Below are positions 1 through 7,584 of a stretch of 26,077 nt of DNA, piece by piece. Under the pieces are notes generated by a model that searched no databases, had not been told where the DNA came from, and was given only the letters and a program-made list of their open reading frames with translations. Made by a program: the position numbers and the translations under genes. The stretch comes from CAZEPJ01 sp964514105 (lineage in GTDB: Bacteria; Desulfobacterota; Desulfocorpusculales; Desulfocorpusculum). The stretch covers positions 1 through 26,077 of the forward strand of contig CAZEPJ010000062.1 in the NCBI GenBank assembly GCA_964514105.1. The letters are read 5' to 3'. Every line of letters begins with the position of its first letter. The first letter of the stretch is position 1.

Positions 1-1
1 G

Positions 2-520
2 TTTCAACGAATCGTGGGGGAGCTGCAGGAAGAGGGGGAGCTCACCAAGACCGAAGCGGGGTACAGCATTCCGAACTGGGATTCAAGACATACCTCGCAA
101 TGGGCAGAACTGATGGCCAAGGTGATCGAATTTGCCAACCATCAGGGCCATGCGAGTTTCTCCGTGGGTGCCTTGCACAAGATCCATGAGGCGAGCTATT
201 CTCACAGAGAAATCGAGAAGGCTGTGAACTTCCTGCATGCTCGGAAGAAGCTCGTGCGACTCAACGACGACCGCTTCATTGGTGCTGAAGCCATGCAGGA
301 GATCCAGGAGAAAGTGAGACAGCTCATCCTGCGGAAAGGGAAGCTCGCCATCCATGACTCCAGGGAGGTCCTGGGGTACGGGAGGACCAGAGCCATAGCG
401 GTTTTCGAGTACCTGGACTCCATCGGGCTGACTTGCCGTGTCGGCGATTTTCGTGTCCTGGCGGAGGTGGATCGCCTGCATAAAGGAGCGGGCCACATGG
501 GAACTCGGGCTTCGCAATAG
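2..520 (+). CDS. selB: SelB C-terminal part (selenocysteine-specific elongation factor), 5' truncated by window edge
   Basis: The reading frame is open to the left edge, so this is the last 172 codons of a longer gene. What remains is the winged-helix region of SelB, the GTPase that delivers Sec-tRNA(Sec) to UGA codons by binding the SECIS hairpin in selenoprotein mRNA. The final winged helix is recognisable: a stretch of the type KLAIHDSREVLGYGRTRAI is followed by EYLDSIGLTCRVGDFRVL, which matches the usual SelB ending (LG.SRK.AI..LEYLD..G.T.R.GD.R.L). The GTPase and EF-Tu-like domains lie outside the window. A GTG at position 14 is not a real start, because the frame continues upstream. The gene is the only one at this end on the plus strand. 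It implies that the organism makes selenoproteins, although none, and no tRNA-Sec, is visible here. Confidence 0.88.
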   Translation, partial: FQRIVGELQEEGELTKTEAGYSIPNWDSRHTSQWAELMAKVIEFANHQGHASFSVGALHKIHEASYSHREIEKAVNFLHARKKLVRLNDDRFIGAEAMQEIQEKVRQLILRKGKLAIHDSREVLGYGRTRAIAVFEYLDSIGLTCRVGDFRVLAEVDRLHKGAGHMGTRASQ

Positions 521-840
521 TGCCCTCCTTCCCCATTGACGACCACTCCCGATGCAGATCAGCCCCTCGCGAATCCCTTCGCGCTCGGGTTCACTACGTT
601 CGCCCTCCCTCGCCTCCAGGGCGCCGACGCCCGCAACCCCCTCTGCCATGCGCTCTGTCCCCCTCATCCTCCTCACTTCCTCCCCCACCCTGCACACGAA
701 TTCATCAGGGGGGGACTGTCTCACTCATCTTGACACGCAGGCAGGTCGCAAACGGATACATCAGCGCCAAGACCCGTTGCATCTTCCAGGATATTGTCAA
801 TGGCACCGTCATTGTCCGGCGAGAAGCGCCCCGGCGATGC
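521..840. other. Intergenic stretch with no recognised gene
   Basis: About 320 bases separate the selB stop from the terminator of the minus-strand tRNA unit. Several overlapping ORFs cross it in different frames, but none has a good ribosome site or a recognisable product. There is a small perfect hairpin at 568-583 (CGCGAA, loop TCCC, TTCGCG) without a T-tract. The part around 735-835 is less GC-rich than its surroundings. No tRNA-Sec cloverleaf was found. Confidence 0.5.
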
Positions 841-885
841 ACCGAAAGAACAAGGGGCCGGTCGGTATCCCCGACCAGCCCCTTG
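841..885 (-). terminator. Rho-independent terminator of the tRNA unit
   Basis: The arms 851-865 and 871-885 form a 15-bp stem with one G-T type mismatch and a 5-base loop. Read on the minus strand, the stem is followed by TTCTTTCGGT, a T-rich tail. It lies just downstream of tRNA-Glu, with no other minus-strand gene between, so it most likely ends the tRNA-Lys/tRNA-Glu transcript. Confidence 0.85.
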
Positions 886-894
886 GCGCGGCTC

Positions 895-972
895 TGGCGT
901 CCCCAAGGGGATTTGAACCCCTGTCGCCGGCGTGAAAGGCCGGTGTCCTGGGCCAAGCTGGACGATGGGGAC
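895..972 (-). tRNA. tRNA-Glu (anticodon UUC)
   Basis: The minus strand folds into a full cloverleaf. The acceptor stem is GTCCCCA paired with TGGGGAC, the D arm stem is GTCC/GGAC, the anticodon arm is CCGGC-CTTTCAC-GCCGG, and the T arm is AGGGG-TTCAAAT-CCCCT. The anticodon TTC reads Glu codons. The discriminator G is followed by an encoded CCA (895-897). It is the second gene of a two-tRNA unit, 17 bases after tRNA-Lys. Confidence 0.96.
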
Positions 973-989
973 CTTTTGAAGAATGCCGT

Positions 990-1063
990 TGGGCCGTACT
1001 GGATTCGAACCAGTGGCTCTCTGCTTAAAAGGCAGATACTCTACCTGACTGAGTTAACGGCCC
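990..1063 (-). tRNA. tRNA-Lys (anticodon UUU)
   Basis: The minus strand gives acceptor GGGCCGT paired with ACGGCCC, anticodon arm TCTGC-CTTTTAA-GCAGA with anticodon TTT, and T arm ACTGG-TTCGAAT-CCAGT. The discriminator base is A. The 3' CCA is not encoded here (the next bases are ACG), unlike the tRNA-Glu that follows, so CCA must be added enzymatically. It lies about 10 bases below a perfect -10 element and is probably co-transcribed with tRNA-Glu. Confidence 0.96.
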
Positions 1064-1079
1064 CCGGGCGCTGCCTCCA

Positions 1080-1108
1080 ATTATAGCCCATCCCGGAACC
1101 GTTGGCCA
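1080..1108 (-). promoter_or_regulatory. Promoter of the tRNA-Lys/tRNA-Glu unit
   Basis: On the minus strand a -35 TGGCCA (1103-1108, 4 of 6 to TTGACA) is followed after exactly 17 bases by a perfect TATAAT (1080-1085). The predicted start falls about 10 bases before tRNA-Lys. This gives the tRNAs a promoter of their own in the 72-base gap after purA. Confidence 0.75.
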
Positions 1109-1135
1109 CGGTCCGCCCGGGCCGCTGGAGCCCCC

Positions 1136-2437
1136 TCACGACCCCCTCTTGCTGGGGTTCTGGACCATGATGGTGTCCAGCCGCGCGGCGCCCACGGAGA
1201 CGAGGGCGACGGGGGTATCCGCCAGCTCCTCGATGCGGCGCAGATACTTCTGGGCGTTCTTGGGCAGCTCGCCCACGGCCTTGGCGTACCCCGTCTCCTC
1301 CTCCCACCCGCGGAGCTCCTCGTACACGGGGACGCACTCGGCCATGACGTCCACCGAGCACGGCACCTCCTCCAGCCGCCGCCCCCGGTAGCCGTACGCC
1401 ACGCAGATCTTGAGGCTGCTCAACCCCTGAAGCACATCCAGCTTGGTCACGGCCAGCTCGGTGATCCCGTTGAGGCGAACGGCATCCCGCACCAGGACCA
1501 TGTCCAGCCACCCGCAACGCCTGGGTCGGCCTGTGGTCGCGCCGTACTCCTGCCCCCGCTCCCGGATGCGGTCGCCCGTGTGGTTCTTCAACTCCGTGGG
1601 GAAGGGCCCCCCGCCCACTCGGGTGGTGTACGCCTTGACGATCCCCACCACGCCGTGGATGCGCGACGGCCCCACGCCCGATCCGGTGCAGGCGTTGCCG
1701 GCCACGGTGTTGGAAGAGGTGACGAACGGGTAGGTGCCGTGATCCACGTCCAGGAACGTCCCCTGGGCCCCCTCGAACAGCACGCTGTGGCCCAGCTTCA
1801 TCTGGCGGTCCAGAAACGCCGAGGTATTGGTCACGAAGGGCGCCAGCCGCTCCGCGTACCCGGCGTACTCCTCCAGGATCTCCTTGGCGACCAGGGGCTT
1901 CTCTCCCAGTCGATCCTTGAGGTACGCGTTGGCCTCGCGCAGGTTATCCTGGACCTTCCTCTTGAAGCGCTCGACGTCGAGCATGTCCACGACGCGGATG
2001 CCTCGCCGAGCCGCCTTGTCCTCGTAGGCCGGCCCGATTCCCCTTCCCGTCGTGCCGATGGCCCCCTTGCCCATGGCGCGCTCCCGCCCCACGTCCACCG
2101 CCCGGTGGAAGGGCATGATGACGTGGGCCGCCTGGCTGATGAACAGGTTCTCCGGGGTGAGCCTGACCCCCCGTCCTTCCAGCTCCTCCATCTCCTTGAG
2201 CAGCACGCCGGGGTCCACCACGACCCCGTTGCCGATGACGCACTTCTTCTTGGGATGGAGCACCCCCGACGGGATCTGGTGAAGGATCAACTGCTCGCCG
2301 TTGACCACGATGGTGTGGCCGGCGTTGTTCCCCCCCTGGAACCGCACCACGATGTCCGCGAACTCGGCGAGGATGTCCACCACCTTGCCCTTGCCCTCAT
2401 CCCCCCACTGGGTCCCCACGACGACGATATTCCCCAT
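1136..2437 (-). CDS. purA: Adenylosuccinate synthetase
   Basis: PurA joins IMP and aspartate with GTP hydrolysis to form adenylosuccinate, the first committed step from IMP to AMP, in the cytosol. The 433-residue product has the normal family length and opens with the diagnostic phosphate loop TQWGDEGKGK near residues 9-18. It then has the NNAGHTIVV and GRGIGPAYEDK signatures, the GTTGRGIGP region around the active site, and the GQEYGATTGRPRRCGWLD block. It is the last protein gene of a minus-strand run. The serA stop lies only 33 bases upstream, and a GAGGAG ribosome site precedes the ATG. The tRNA unit follows with a separate promoter. No defect was seen. Confidence 0.97.
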   Translation of the reverse strand: MGNIVVVGTQWGDEGKGKVVDILAEFADIVVRFQGGNNAGHTIVVNGEQLILHQIPSGVLHPKKKCVIGNGVVVDPGVLLKEMEELEGRGVRLTPENLFISQAAHVIMPFHRAVDVGRERAMGKGAIGTTGRGIGPAYEDKAARRGIRVVDMLDVERFKRKVQDNLREANAYLKDRLGEKPLVAKEILEEYAGYAERLAPFVTNTSAFLDRQMKLGHSVLFEGAQGTFLDVDHGTYPFVTSSNTVAGNACTGSGVGPSRIHGVVGIVKAYTTRVGGGPFPTELKNHTGDRIRERGQEYGATTGRPRRCGWLDMVLVRDAVRLNGITELAVTKLDVLQGLSSLKICVAYGYRGRRLEEVPCSVDVMAECVPVYEELRGWEEETGYAKAVGELPKNAQKYLRRIEELADTPVALVSVGAARLDTIMVQNPSKRGS

Positions 2438-2470
2438 CTCTCCTCTTTCCCGTTTCCGCGGATGATGGCC

Positions 2471-4057
2471 TCAGAGCTCCACCTGAATGACGCGCACGAC
2501 GTGAGGCAACCGCCGGATCTCCTGCAACACCTTCTTGCCGACGGGATCGTCCAGGTGCAGAAGGGACACGGCCATGCCGCCCACCCGGTCGCGCCCGAAC
2601 TGCATCATGGCAATGTTGATCCTGTTCCTCCCCAGGGTGGTGCCGATATTGCCGATGACCCCGGGTTGGTCCTCGTTATAGATAAACAGGATGCTCCCCT
2701 CGGGGGCCGCTTCCACCAGCAGGCTGTTGATCCGCAGGATTCTGGGATTGCGCCTCCCGAGCAGGGCGCCGGAGACCGCGAGCTCCTCTTTGTCCGATTG
2801 CGCCCGGATGGTGATGAGGTTCGGATAGTCCTCGTGCCGCTCGGTGATGGTCTCCGTGACCTTGATCCCCCGGTCCCTCACCAGGAGCGGGGCATTGATG
2901 AAGTTGATGTTCCCGCTCAACTTGGGGGCTAGAAAACCTTTTAGGAGGGCCGCCGTGATGGGCGCCACGCCGTACTGCACCACATCCCCCGTATACTCCA
3001 GGTGCACGGCCTTGACGCCCCCCTGGATGAGCTGGCTGGTGAACGACCCCAGCTTCTCGGCCAGATTGAGGTAAGGCTGCAGGTGGGGCAGGATCTCGGC
3101 GCTCACCGACGGAAAATTCACGGCGTTTCGGATGGTCCCCCGCGTGAGGTACTCGACGATCTGCTCGGCCACGGCCACGGCCACGTTCACCTGGGCCTCC
3201 TCCGTGGAGGCGCCGAGGTGGGGCGTGCAGATCACCTGTTCCAGGGTGAGCAAGGGGTTGTCCACGGGCGGCTCCTTGGTGAAGACGTCCAGGGCGGCCC
3301 CGGCCACCTTGCCCGAGACGACGGCGTCGTACAGGGCCTCCTCGTTGACGATCCCCCCCCTTGCGCAGTTGAGGATATAGACCCCCTGCTTCATCTCCCG
3401 GAACGCCTTGGCGTCGATGAGGTCCACGGTCTCCTTGGTCCTGGGCGTGTGGACCGTGATGAAGTCGCTTTTGGCCAGGAGCTCCTTCATGGAGACCATC
3501 TCCACCCCCAGGCGGGTGCCCGCCTCCGGGCTCAGAAAGGGGTCGTGCGCGATGACGTTCATGTGGAGCCCCTTGGCCCGATCCCCCACGATGGCGCCGA
3601 TGCGCCCCATGCCCACGATGCCCAGGGTCTTGTTGAAGACCTCGGTCCCCATGAAGCGCTTGCGCTCCCACTTGCCCGCGCGCACCGACGCGTTGGCCTG
3701 GGGGATGCGCCGCGCCAGGGCCAGCATCAGGGAGATGGTGTGCTCGGCCGTGGTGATGGTGTTCCCCTCAGGGGTGTTCATCACCACGATGCCCTTCTTG
3801 GAGGCCGCAGCGATGTCCACGTTGTCCACCCCGATGCCCGCCCGGCCGATGACCTTCAGGCGGTCGGCCCCCTGGATGATCTCCCCGGTGAGCCTTGTTC
3901 CGCTCCGGATGGCGATGGCATCGTAGCTAACGATGACGGCCTTGAGCTCCTGGGCGCCGAGGCCCGTCGCCACGTCCACATCGATCCCCTCCGCCCGGCG
4001 GAAGACCTCGATGCCCTCCTCGGCCAAAGAGTCGCTCACCAGGACCCGGTGGCTCAT
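2471..4057 (-). CDS. serA: D-3-phosphoglycerate dehydrogenase, long ACT-containing form
   Basis: SerA oxidises 3-phosphoglycerate to 3-phosphohydroxypyruvate with NAD+, the first step of serine synthesis. At 528 residues it is the long type: a substrate-binding half, a Rossmann NAD domain with GMGRIG at residues 149-154, the catalytic Arg region LNCARGGIVNEEAL, and the catalytic His in CTPHLGAST. An intervening domain follows, and then a C-terminal ACT domain (about residues 455-528, with NEDQPGVIGNIGTTLG) that in this family can sense serine. The ATG has a GGAGGG site 4 bases away. The class V aminotransferase ends 39 bases upstream, which fits co-transcription and consecutive steps: SerA makes the keto acid and the aminotransferase could aminate it. 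No serB-like phosphatase is in the window. Confidence 0.97.
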   Translation of the reverse strand: MSHRVLVSDSLAEEGIEVFRRAEGIDVDVATGLGAQELKAVIVSYDAIAIRSGTRLTGEIIQGADRLKVIGRAGIGVDNVDIAAASKKGIVVMNTPEGNTITTAEHTISLMLALARRIPQANASVRAGKWERKRFMGTEVFNKTLGIVGMGRIGAIVGDRAKGLHMNVIAHDPFLSPEAGTRLGVEMVSMKELLAKSDFITVHTPRTKETVDLIDAKAFREMKQGVYILNCARGGIVNEEALYDAVVSGKVAGAALDVFTKEPPVDNPLLTLEQVICTPHLGASTEEAQVNVAVAVAEQIVEYLTRGTIRNAVNFPSVSAEILPHLQPYLNLAEKLGSFTSQLIQGGVKAVHLEYTGDVVQYGVAPITAALLKGFLAPKLSGNINFINAPLLVRDRGIKVTETITERHEDYPNLITIRAQSDKEELAVSGALLGRRNPRILRINSLLVEAAPEGSILFIYNEDQPGVIGNIGTTLGRNRINIAMMQFGRDRVGGMAVSLLHLDDPVGKKVLQEIRRLPHVVRVIQVEL

Positions 4058-4096
4058 CTTTCCCTCCTCAGCGCCCGTCGCACCCGCCGGCGCATG

Positions 4097-5242
4097 TCAC
4101 GCCCCCTGGGATAGGAGGGCCTGGGCAACGCGTACCCCCCGGCCCGTCTCCACGGCGCACCCCAGGTCTTTCAGGGCCATCTCCAGGGAGGCGATGGCGA
4201 TGACTACGTCGAAGGTGTCCATGAATCCCATGTGGGCGATGCGAAAGATCTTCCCCTTGAGGTGCCCCTGGCCGCCGGCCACGCGGACCCCGTACCGCTC
4301 CCAGAGATGCCGGGTGATGGCCCCCGCGTCCATCCCGGCGGGCGCCTTCACCGCCGTGAGCCCATCGGCCGGGCTCCCTGGGGCCAGGAGCTCCAGCCCC
4401 AGGGTCTTGATTGCCTCCCGGGTGGCGCGGGCCATGAGGGCGTGGCGGGCGAAGACCCCTTCCAGGCCCTCGTCCCGGAGCCGCCGCAGGACCTCGCGAA
4501 GCCCCACGATGAGGGGGACGGCCGGCGTGTACGCGTTCTGATTCTTCCTGGCGTTGCTCAGCTCCTTGCGAAAGTCGAAGTAGAATCGGGGGAGCGTCGA
4601 CCGCTCCACGAATCTCCAGGCTTTGGGGCTCACCGAGGCGAAGGCCAGTCCCGGGGGCAGCATCATGGCCTTCTGGGAGCCCGTCACCACGATGTCCAGG
4701 CCCCACGCATCGGTCTGGATGTCGAACACCCCGATGCCCGTGATGGCATCGACCACCAGGATGGTTCCCTCCCGGTGGCGGACCAGCTCCCCTATCTCCT
4801 GGACGGGGTGCCGGACCCCGGTGGAGGTCTCGCACGCCTGCACGAAGACGGCCCTGATCCCGGGGTCCGCATCCAGGGCCGCTCTTACCGCCTCAGGCCG
4901 CACCGCCTCCCCCCACGCCACATCCAGGTTCACCGGCTGGACGCCGTAGGCCAGGCAGATCTCCTCCCAGCGCTCCCCGAACTTGCCGCCCCGCACCACC
5001 AGGGCCCGATCCCCCGCGCTCAGGCAGTTGGTCACCGCCCCTTCCATGGCCCCTGTGCCCGAAGCGGTGAAGAGCAGCACCTCGTGCTGCGTCTGGAACA
5101 AATACCTGAGCCCATCCCTCACCTCCTCGAAGATCTCGCCGTATTCGGCGGTCCGGTGATGGAGGATGGGTTGTGCCATGGCCAGCAGGGTCGACGGCGC
5201 AACGGGCGTGGGGCCCGGCGTCAACAGATAGGTCTTGCTCAT
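4097..5242 (-). CDS. Class V PLP aminotransferase (serine-pyruvate/alanine-glyoxylate type; possible phosphoserine aminotransferase)
   Basis: This is a fold-type I PLP transaminase of class V, 381 residues long. It opens with KTYLLTPGPTPV, the typical start of the alanine-glyoxylate/serine-pyruvate subfamily. ASGTGAMEGAV (residues 60-70) binds the cofactor phosphate, DAITGIG carries the Asp that pairs with the pyridine N, and K191 in GSQKAMMLPPG is the Schiff-base lysine. I chose the ATG at 5242 over an in-frame ATG at 5260, because the GGGAGG ribosome site lies between them, 5 bases from 5242. It sits directly upstream of serA. In several lineages lacking a standard SerC, a class V enzyme of this kind next to serA supplies the phosphohydroxypyruvate transamination; that role here is inferred from context. 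Glyoxylate or pyruvate may equally be the amino acceptor. Confidence 0.88.
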   Translation of the reverse strand: MSKTYLLTPGPTPVAPSTLLAMAQPILHHRTAEYGEIFEEVRDGLRYLFQTQHEVLLFTASGTGAMEGAVTNCLSAGDRALVVRGGKFGERWEEICLAYGVQPVNLDVAWGEAVRPEAVRAALDADPGIRAVFVQACETSTGVRHPVQEIGELVRHREGTILVVDAITGIGVFDIQTDAWGLDIVVTGSQKAMMLPPGLAFASVSPKAWRFVERSTLPRFYFDFRKELSNARKNQNAYTPAVPLIVGLREVLRRLRDEGLEGVFARHALMARATREAIKTLGLELLAPGSPADGLTAVKAPAGMDAGAITRHLWERYGVRVAGGQGHLKGKIFRIAHMGFMDTFDVVIAIASLEMALKDLGCAVETGRGVRVAQALLSQGA

Positions 5243-5343
5243 GGATCCCTCCCGGCGCATCCCAAGAATCCGCGCCGCTCCTCAAAGGGGCGATGGCCAG
5301 GGTCTGGCAGGCCGCTGCCGATCTCCCCGGGCCTCCCCGGGGT

Positions 5344-6003
5344 TCAACCCCCCAGGCGCCTCGGAATGACCTTCTCCACGATGAATCCGGCCTTCTTGAG
5401 CCCCTCGATGACGGGCTTCTGGCGGATCGCCTTGCAGCGGATGATGATCCGCCGCTCTCCCCCGCCCCGTCCCGGGATCGACAGGATGCTCAGGGGAATC
5501 GCCCCGTTCTCCTGCAGCACACCGGTGATCCGGGGAAAGGTCCTCTCGTCCACCAAGACGTCCAGCAGCGTGAGCCTCAGGACCCCCTCCTCCCGCGCTG
5601 CAAAGACCTCCAGGAGGGCTCGCGTGACCTCGGTGGCCGTGGCGATCCCCACCAATCTTCCCTCCTCCACCACGGGGAAGGAGCCGATCCCCTTCTCGTA
5701 CCCCAGGAGCACGACGTCCTCCACGGGGGTGTCCGGAGTCACCCAGACCACGTCCTTGACCATGATCTCTCCGACGGTCATGTGGGCCAGGAGATACGAC
5801 ATCTCGTGGATGCTGAGGCTCGTGGCCGAGGAGGGCGATGCCTCGAGGACCTTTCTCCGCGTGAGCATGCCCACCAGCTTCCCCTTCTTGACCACGGGGA
5901 GATGATGGATCTTGTACTCGTTCATCTTCCTGCGGGCGTCGGCCAGCAGGGTCTCCGGGGTCACCACCACGGGGTCTCGGGTCATCCAATCTCGGATCCG
6001 CAT
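5344..6003 (-). CDS. Tandem-CBS plus ACT-like domain protein (AcuB-like), first of two paralogues by position
   Basis: The 219-residue soluble protein starts with RIRDWMTRDPVVVTPETLL, a classic CBS opening. It carries two CBS motifs (about residues 1-60 and 75-135, each with a LPVV/FPVV...G.LVGI core), then an ACT-like C-terminal part (about 140-215). CBS pairs usually bind adenine nucleotides and ACT domains bind amino acids, so a sensor role is likely, but the partner is unknown. The ATG at 6003 has a GAGGAGG site 7 bases away. It is followed 101 bases later by the aminotransferase/serA/purA run, and it is preceded 45 bases earlier by a close paralogue. A role in sensing AMP/ATP or amino-acid state for the serine and purine genes is speculation from position. 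Confidence 0.85.
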   Translation of the reverse strand: MRIRDWMTRDPVVVTPETLLADARRKMNEYKIHHLPVVKKGKLVGMLTRRKVLEASPSSATSLSIHEMSYLLAHMTVGEIMVKDVVWVTPDTPVEDVVLLGYEKGIGSFPVVEEGRLVGIATATEVTRALLEVFAAREEGVLRLTLLDVLVDERTFPRITGVLQENGAIPLSILSIPGRGGGERRIIIRCKAIRQKPVIEGLKKAGFIVEKVIPRRLGG

Positions 6004-6048
6004 GCCAGTCCCTCCTCGCCCGTCCGGTTCATCAGCCGGTTCGGCGGC

Positions 6049-6681
6049 TCAGCGATGGATCACGAAGCCCTTGGCCTTGAGGGCCCTTTCCAGAGAACCC
6101 TGGTCCTGGCCCCGGGCCCGAATGACCACCATCCGAAGGTCCGACGCTCGTTGCGGCAGGCTGAAGATGCTGACCATCTGCGCCCCTGATTCCTCCACCA
6201 CGCCGGTGATCTCCCGGAGGACCCCCTTGCCGAGGTCCACATCCCGGAGGGTGATACGGGCCAGTTCCTCCCGGGCCCCCAGCAGGGCGATGTACGATCG
6301 AAAGATGTCCGATTCCGTGGCGATCCCCACCAGCTTCCCCCTGTGAACCACGGGCAGGGCCCCCACCCCCTTCTCTGCGCCGAGCAGGACCGCGTGCTCG
6401 GCCGTGTCGTCGGGCCCCACCACCACCAGCTCCGTGGCCATCACCTCCTTGACCGTCAGCTTGGACAGCACGTAGTTCAGCTCGTGGATACTCAGAGTGG
6501 TCGCCTCCGAAGGCGATGCCTCGATCAGGTCGCGGTACGTGACGATCCCTACAAGCTTGCCCCGCTCCACCACGGGCAGCCTGCGGATCCGGCGGTCCCG
6601 CATGAGCTTCTGGGCCTCGATGACGGGCGTTTCCGGCGATACCACGACGGGCTCGGTGGTCATCCAGTCCTTGACGTACAT
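6049..6681 (-). CDS. Tandem-CBS plus ACT-like domain protein, upstream paralogue
   Basis: The 210-residue protein aligns without gaps to its downstream neighbour over the CBS part. By eye 32 of the first 60 residues are identical, and both share the unusual block EASPS.AT.LSIHE..Y that links the two CBS motifs. The ACT-like tail (about residues 138-208) is more diverged. I set the start at 6681 (MYVKDWMT) because an AGGAGG site lies 7 bases upstream and homology to the paralogue starts there. The longer frame to 6807 adds 42 residues with no paralogue counterpart and would run into the putative promoter. This is a tandem duplication. The protein is likely cytosolic and regulatory; the ligand and target are unknown. 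Confidence 0.85.
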   Translation of the reverse strand: MYVKDWMTTEPVVVSPETPVIEAQKLMRDRRIRRLPVVERGKLVGIVTYRDLIEASPSEATTLSIHELNYVLSKLTVKEVMATELVVVGPDDTAEHAVLLGAEKGVGALPVVHRGKLVGIATESDIFRSYIALLGAREELARITLRDVDLGKGVLREITGVVEESGAQMVSIFSLPQRASDLRMVVIRARGQDQGSLERALKAKGFVIHR

Positions 6682-6777
6682 GCCCTTTCCTCCTGGTCGA
6701 TGTTCGGAAACCCGGGCCCACTTGCGAACCCGTCCGCGGTCAACCGGGGTCGCCCGGAACAAAACCTCATAACGATT

Positions 6778-6807
6778 ACTATAGGAGGGGACGAAAATCA
6801 AGCACAA
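6778..6807 (-). promoter_or_regulatory. Possible promoter for the CBS-ACT / aminotransferase / serA / purA run
   Basis: On the minus strand TTGTGC (6802-6807) is followed after 18 bases by TATAGT (6778-6783, 5 of 6 to consensus). It lies in an AT-richer island between the SPOR gene and the first CBS gene, about 90 bases before the chosen start at 6681. The -35 is weak, so this is a candidate only. Confidence 0.45.
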
Positions 6808-6825
6808 CGGCCGGCGATCCGCCGA

Positions 6826-7503
6826 TCAGCGGTCCATCTGCGAGGCCGCGACCACCCGTGCGCCCGCCGGGATGCCGTGCTTTCCCCGGAGCCCCTCCGC
6901 CGAGGCCAATGCCTGGGCGCGGTCCGCATATCGACCCACGAAGATCCGATGGTAGGGGCCCTTGCCCGGCACGGTCACCTCGCGGCTAAAGGCGTCCAGG
7001 CCGGCCTTCTTCAGGATCTGAACCCGCTCCTGGGCCTTTCGGGGGCTCTGAAAGGACTCCACGTGAATGGTGTAGTTGAAGGCCTCGCCTCCAGCCCGCT
7101 TGGCCGAGCCCGTCGCGGCTTTGGGTTCTTTGGCCGGGACCTTGGCCGGTGCCTTGGCATCCGCCGAGGCCGGCCTGGCCTCGGGCGGCGCCGGAGGCTC
7201 GGGGGCCATCGGGGGACTGGGAGGAGGCAAGGCGGCGGCGGGTGGCGGGCTGGCCGCATCGTCGGACCGCCGGGCCGGCTCCGATGGCGGGGACGGAGGC
7301 TCGGTTGGGACGGGGGCGGGAGGCGGCGCCTCATGAGGCGGCGGCGGGGCGACCTTGACCACGAAAGGCTGCGGGGGCGGCGCAGCGGGGGGAGGGGGCG
7401 GGGAGATGTAGGACAGGCCCAAGCCCAGCAATACTCCCAGGCCCAGTGCCACGGCGCCCGTGAGGACCCATCGAAGCCGGGACCTCCTCCTTGTTCGCCT
7501 CAT
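6826..7503 (-). CDS. Membrane-anchored SPOR-domain protein
   Basis: The product has 225 residues. A very basic N-terminus (RRTRRRSRLRW) is followed by one hydrophobic segment (about residues 12-33), which predicts an inner-membrane anchor with the rest in the periplasm. Residues 34 to about 135 are a Pro/Ala-rich linker. The C-terminal part from about 142 (FNYTIHVESFQSPRKAQERV, then HRIFVGRYADRAQALASAEGL) is a SPOR domain, which binds peptidoglycan stripped of stem peptides at division sites. This is the usual architecture of FtsN/DedD-like or generic SPOR proteins, but sequence alone does not assign it to FtsN. It lies 81 bases after etfA and may be read through from that operon. Confidence 0.88.
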   Translation of the reverse strand: MRRTRRRSRLRWVLTGAVALGLGVLLGLGLSYISPPPPPAAPPPQPFVVKVAPPPPHEAPPPAPVPTEPPSPPSEPARRSDDAASPPPAAALPPPSPPMAPEPPAPPEARPASADAKAPAKVPAKEPKAATGSAKRAGGEAFNYTIHVESFQSPRKAQERVQILKKAGLDAFSREVTVPGKGPYHRIFVGRYADRAQALASAEGLRGKHGIPAGARVVAASQMDR

Positions 7504-7584
7504 GCCGCTCCCCGTCCCAAGGGGCCCCTAAGCGGCCGGCCCCCGCTTCACCTTGGGGGCGATCCCAGGGCCAGCAACCCCGAA

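Noticed and set aside
525..720. Possible tRNA-Sec gene after selB
   Set aside because: No TCA anticodon arm or long acceptor/extra arm could be folded on either strand.
83..724. Long minus-strand ORF across selB and the downstream gap
   Set aside because: It is antisense to the well-supported SelB frame; its other half is Arg/Glu/Gly-rich sequence with no recognisable domain and no good ribosome site.
730..759. TTGACA with a downstream GGATAC as a plus-strand promoter
   Set aside because: The -10 is poor and no plus-strand gene follows before the minus-strand tRNA unit.
721..906. Protein-like minus-strand frame ending near 721 in a less GC-rich patch
   Set aside because: It runs through the tRNA-Glu and its terminator, has no start signal and no recognisable family.
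7504..7584. GCCCCC/GGGGGC hairpin between etfA and the SPOR gene
   Set aside because: No T-tract follows, so I do not call a terminator; read-through into the SPOR gene remains possible.
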